NCBI GenBank assembly: GCA_029863355.1
Contig: JAOTVO010000181.1
Span: 1-5,690 of the forward strand
DNA: 5,690 bases
DNA from: Candidatus Krumholzibacteriia bacterium
Lineage (GTDB): Bacteria > Krumholzibacteriota > Krumholzibacteria > WVZY01 > JAKEHA01
Reading direction: 5' to 3'
Under the pieces are notes generated by a model that ran no database searches, was not told the origin of the DNA, and saw only the letters and a list, made by a program, of their open reading frames with translations. Positions 2,854-5,690 of this stretch are shown here, one piece after another (within the stretch, counting starts at the first letter, position 1; each line of letters opens with the position of its first letter). A program made the translations under genes and the position numbers.

Positions 2854-5690
2854 TCACCACGGCCGCGATCGCCCTGCTGGCGCTCGCGGCCGCGCCCGCT
2901 TCCGGGCAGCTCGCGTTCCAAGTGCTGGAGACGGAATACCTCCGCGTCGTCTACTACGACGAGGAGCACGCCTACGTGCTCCCCCACCTGGCGCGCTGCT
3001 TCGAGAACTCGATGGGCTACTACCGGGACTTCTTCGGCTACACCCCGTCCGAGGAGGTCACCATCCTGCTCCAGGACTTCGACGACTACGGCTACGCCGG
3101 CACCTCCACCATCCCCAACAACTACATCACGCTCGGCATCGAGCCCTTCGAGTATGTGTACGAGACGTGCCCGACCAACGAGCGCTTCAACTGGGTGATG
3201 AGCCACGAGCTGGTGCACGTCGTCGTCTCCGAGAAGGCGTCCAGTGGCGACCGCTACTGGCGCAAGGTCTTCTTCGGCAAGGTGATGCCCAACGATCAGA
3301 ATCCGGAGTCGATCATTTACAGCTACCTGAGCAACCCGCGACGCTACGCGCCGCGGTGGTACCACGAGGGCATCGCCGTCTTCATGGAGACGTGGCTCGC
3401 CGGCGGTATCGGCCGCGCGCTCGGCGGCTACGACGAGATGGTGTTTCGCACCATGGTTCACGACGGCGCCTACTTCTACGACGTGGTGGGGCTGGAGAGC
3501 GAGGGCACGACCTCCGACTTCCAGATCGGACAGAACTCCTACCTCTACGGCACCCGCTTCATGAGCTACCTGGCGCTGCAGTACGGACCGGAGACGGTGA
3601 TCGACTGGGTCAACCGGAGGCAGGGAACCAAGGGCTATTTCGCGTCGGATTTCAAGCGCGTGTACGGCGAGTCGCTCCATCGCGAGTGGAAGAAGTGGAT
3701 CGCGTGGGAGCGAGGCTGGCAGGCCGACAACCTGGCCGCCGTGCGCGCGTATCCGGTGACGGCCGAGCGCCCCATCGCGGGTCGCGCGATGGGCTCGGCG
3801 TCGCGCGGGTTCTACGACCGCCGCAGCAACCGCCTTTTCGCGGCGGTGAACTATCCCGGCGATTTTGCCCACCTCGCCGCCATCGACCTGGCGACGGGCG
3901 CGGCGCGGCGCCTGGGCGACGTGCAGACGCCGGCGCTCTACTATGTCACCTCCCTGGCCTTCGACGAGGAAGGCCGTACGCTCTTCTTCACGACCAACAA
4001 CGGCAAACACTGGCGCGACCTCCACGCGGTGAACGTCGAGACGGGTGAGATGCGCGCGCTGCTCGCGAACAACCGCACGGGCGACCTCGTATTCAACCGC
4101 GCCGACCGCGCCGTGTGGGGCGTGCAGCACCACAATGGGAAGTCCATTCTGGTTCGCATCCGGCCCCCGTACGATTCCTGGGACTGTGTGCAGGACGTCC
4201 TGGTGATGCCATACGGGAAGGATATCTTCGACATCGACATCTCGCGCGACGGGGAATACCTGACCGCGTCCATGATCGAAGTCACCGGGCGCACCAAGCT
4301 CATCCGCGTGCACCTGCCGTCGCTCTTGGGGGGCGACGCGGCCTACGACGTCCTCTGGGAGTTCACGAACACGGCGCCGGCCAACTTCGTGTTCTCCGCG
4401 GACGGGCGCTACCTCTATGGGACGTCGTACCAGACCGGCGTGTCCAACGTGTTCCGCTTCGACTTCGAGCGCTCGACGATGGACTGCATGAGCAACTGCG
4501 AGACCGGATACTTCCGCCCCATTCCCGTGGGCGACGACTCGCTCATCGTCTACCGGTACACATCGAAGGGGCTGAGGCCGGTAGTGATTCCCATGCAGGT
4601 GCTGGAGGACGTCAACGCGGTGAGTTACCTGGGCAACGAGATCGTGCGCCGGCATCCCGTGGTCAAAGAGTGGAAGCTGGGCTCGCCGCGCGCGGTGGAT
4701 CTGGACTCCGTGGTGACCTACCGGGGCAAGTACAACAAGGTGAAAAGCGTCACCGTCGCGTCCGCGTACCCCGTGGTGGAGGGCTACAAGCACTTCGGCG
4801 CGGTCGGCCTGCGCCTGAACTTCATGGATCCGCTGGGAATGCACGGGGGAAGCGTCACCGCGTCCTACACGGGCGGGAGCCACATCGCCGCCGACGAACG
4901 CCTGCACGCGCGCCTCGACTACCGCCACTTTCCGTGGACGCTGGAGGCGACGTACAACCGCGCGGACTTCTATGACCTCTTCGGGCCGCGCCGCACCAGC
5001 CGCAAGGGCTACTCGTTCTCACTCTCGCGCAACGACTACATCATCATCGACAAGCCGCGCTTCCTCGAGTATACGGTGACGGCGGCGTACTTCGGCGACC
5101 TGGAGGAGGTTCCCTTCCACCAAGACGTGCCCGCGACCTACGACGAGCTGGCCACGCTCTACGCGGCGCTCGACTACAAGCGCGTGCGGAAATCCATCGG
5201 GGCGGTAGATGAGGAAAAGGGAACCAGGTGGAACCTCGGCTACGCTGGCAACTATGTGAACGGCGAGTTCTACTCCCAATTCCGCGGGCGCCTGGACCTG
5301 GGCGTGCACACGCCGCTGGACCACTCGTCGGTCTGGCTGCGAGGGTCCGCCGGCTACTCCCTCGGCGACCCCGAGGACACCTTCGCCAACTTCTACTTCG
5401 GCGGCTTCCAGAACAACACCGTCGACCACCTGGAGCCCAAGCGCTACCGCGACTACGATCCCTTCCCCGGCGCCGAGATCAGCGAGATCTCCGGTACGCG
5501 CTTCGGCAAGGCCCAGCTCGAGTGGACCCTTCCCCCCTGGCGCTTCGAGCGCGTCGGTATCCCTAGTTTCTACTGCACGTGGATGCGCACCGCCCTCTTC
5601 GGCGGCGCCATCGTCACCAACATCTCGGAAGACGCGCCCCGGCAGAAGCTCGTAAACGGGGGGATCCAGGTCGATTTCCGGCTCGTCATG
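2823..5690 (+). CDS. Secreted metallopeptidase, beta-propeller and outer-membrane-barrel-like protein (3' end outside window)
   Basis: There are 956 codons without a stop to the window edge. GTG at 2823 was chosen because AAGGGAG lies 7 bases upstream and a signal peptide follows at once: basic residues 1-7, hydrophobic core 8-24, likely cleavage after ASG at 28. Residues about 30-300 resemble the peptidase MA-like gluzincins: HELVH (128-132) supplies two zinc-binding His and the catalytic Glu, and WYHEGIAVF places E182 as third ligand. Residues about 315-595 have spaced propeller-blade motifs (LAAIDLATG, LAFDEEGRTLFF, ISRDGEYLTA, FSADGRYLYG), like TolB/PD40 repeats. From about 640 to the edge, alternating aromatic and polar strands separated by turns look like an outer-membrane barrel; FYFGGFQNN and RYRDYDPF recall Omp85/BamA-type proteins, a weaker call. 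Likely exported to the outer membrane with the peptidase periplasmic or surface-exposed. The substrate is unknown. A CxxxC pair sits at 555/559. Confidence 0.85.
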   Translation, partial: MTRGSRHLSLLTTAAIALLALAAAPASGQLAFQVLETEYLRVVYYDEEHAYVLPHLARCFENSMGYYRDFFGYTPSEEVTILLQDFDDYGYAGTSTIPNNYITLGIEPFEYVYETCPTNERFNWVMSHELVHVVVSEKASSGDRYWRKVFFGKVMPNDQNPESIIYSYLSNPRRYAPRWYHEGIAVFMETWLAGGIGRALGGYDEMVFRTMVHDGAYFYDVVGLESEGTTSDFQIGQNSYLYGTRFMSYLALQYGPETVIDWVNRRQGTKGYFASDFKRVYGESLHREWKKWIAWERGWQADNLAAVRAYPVTAERPIAGRAMGSASRGFYDRRSNRLFAAVNYPGDFAHLAAIDLATGAARRLGDVQTPALYYVTSLAFDEEGRTLFFTTNNGKHWRDLHAVNVETGEMRALLANNRTGDLVFNRADRAVWGVQHHNGKSILVRIRPPYDSWDCVQDVLVMPYGKDIFDIDISRDGEYLTASMIEVTGRTKLIRVHLPSLLGGDAAYDVLWEFTNTAPANFVFSADGRYLYGTSYQTGVSNVFRFDFERSTMDCMSNCETGYFRPIPVGDDSLIVYRYTSKGLRPVVIPMQVLEDVNAVSYLGNEIVRRHPVVKEWKLGSPRAVDLDSVVTYRGKYNKVKSVTVASAYPVVEGYKHFGAVGLRLNFMDPLGMHGGSVTASYTGGSHIAADERLHARLDYRHFPWTLEATYNRADFYDLFGPRRTSRKGYSFSLSRNDYIIIDKPRFLEYTVTAAYFGDLEEVPFHQDVPATYDELATLYAALDYKRVRKSIGAVDEEKGTRWNLGYAGNYVNGEFYSQFRGRLDLGVHTPLDHSSVWLRGSAGYSLGDPEDTFANFYFGGFQNNTVDHLEPKRYRDYDPFPGAEISEISGTRFGKAQLEWTLPPWRFERVGIPSFYCTWMRTALFGGAIVTNISEDAPRQKLVNGGIQVDFRLVM

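Noticed and set aside
2835..4928. Very long antisense frame opposite the large gene (about 697 codons)
   Set aside because: It is typical of the shadow frame in GC-rich genes. The sense strand has a signal peptide, a zinc-binding motif and propeller motifs, while the antisense translation has no recognisable domain.
3167..4975. Two + strand frames (3167-4048 and 4115-4975) inside the large gene
   Set aside because: They are Arg-, Gly- and Pro-rich out-of-frame readings with no domains, and the main frame is uninterrupted through both.

Overview
The window is GC-rich (about two thirds G+C by eye) and has four genes, all on the + strand: an ECF-type RNA polymerase sigma factor, a membrane-anchored partner that looks like its anti-sigma factor, a membrane-anchored or secreted protein built almost entirely from 26 tandem 12-residue repeats, and the first 956 codons of a very large secreted protein. 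The large protein combines a zinc metallopeptidase domain, a beta-propeller-like region and a C-terminal region that looks like an outer-membrane beta-barrel. The barrel and the signal peptide indicate a bacterium with an outer membrane. GC content and domain mix would suit an uncultured FCB-group or deltaproteobacterial-type lineage, but nothing in the window fixes the taxon.

Layout. Positions 60-605 encode the sigma factor and 602-1417 the putative anti-sigma factor. They share an ATGA stop/start overlap, so they are translationally coupled. A 130-base gap follows, holding a GC-rich hairpin (a possible weak terminator), a poor promoter candidate and a near-perfect Shine-Dalgarno sequence. 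Positions 1548-2768 encode the repeat protein: an N-terminal hydrophobic segment, a short linker, one degenerate repeat, then 26 near-identical units in perfect register. After 54 bases the large gene starts with GTG at 2823 and runs off the window end.

The most striking non-coding feature is a 46-base inverted repeat at 2808-2853. Its 23-base arms pair throughout, with only two G.U wobbles in RNA, and it encloses both the Shine-Dalgarno sequence and the GTG start of the large gene. As RNA it would bury the whole initiation site. The stop codon of the repeat gene is also in the same reading frame as the downstream gene, with no other stop between them.

How the genes may work together (inference): the sigma/anti-sigma pair looks like an envelope-signalling module, and the two downstream genes encode envelope proteins that could be its output or its sensors. 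The repeat protein has no function I can assign with confidence. Its unit composition is helix-friendly and its repeat DNA shows several layers of recent duplication.
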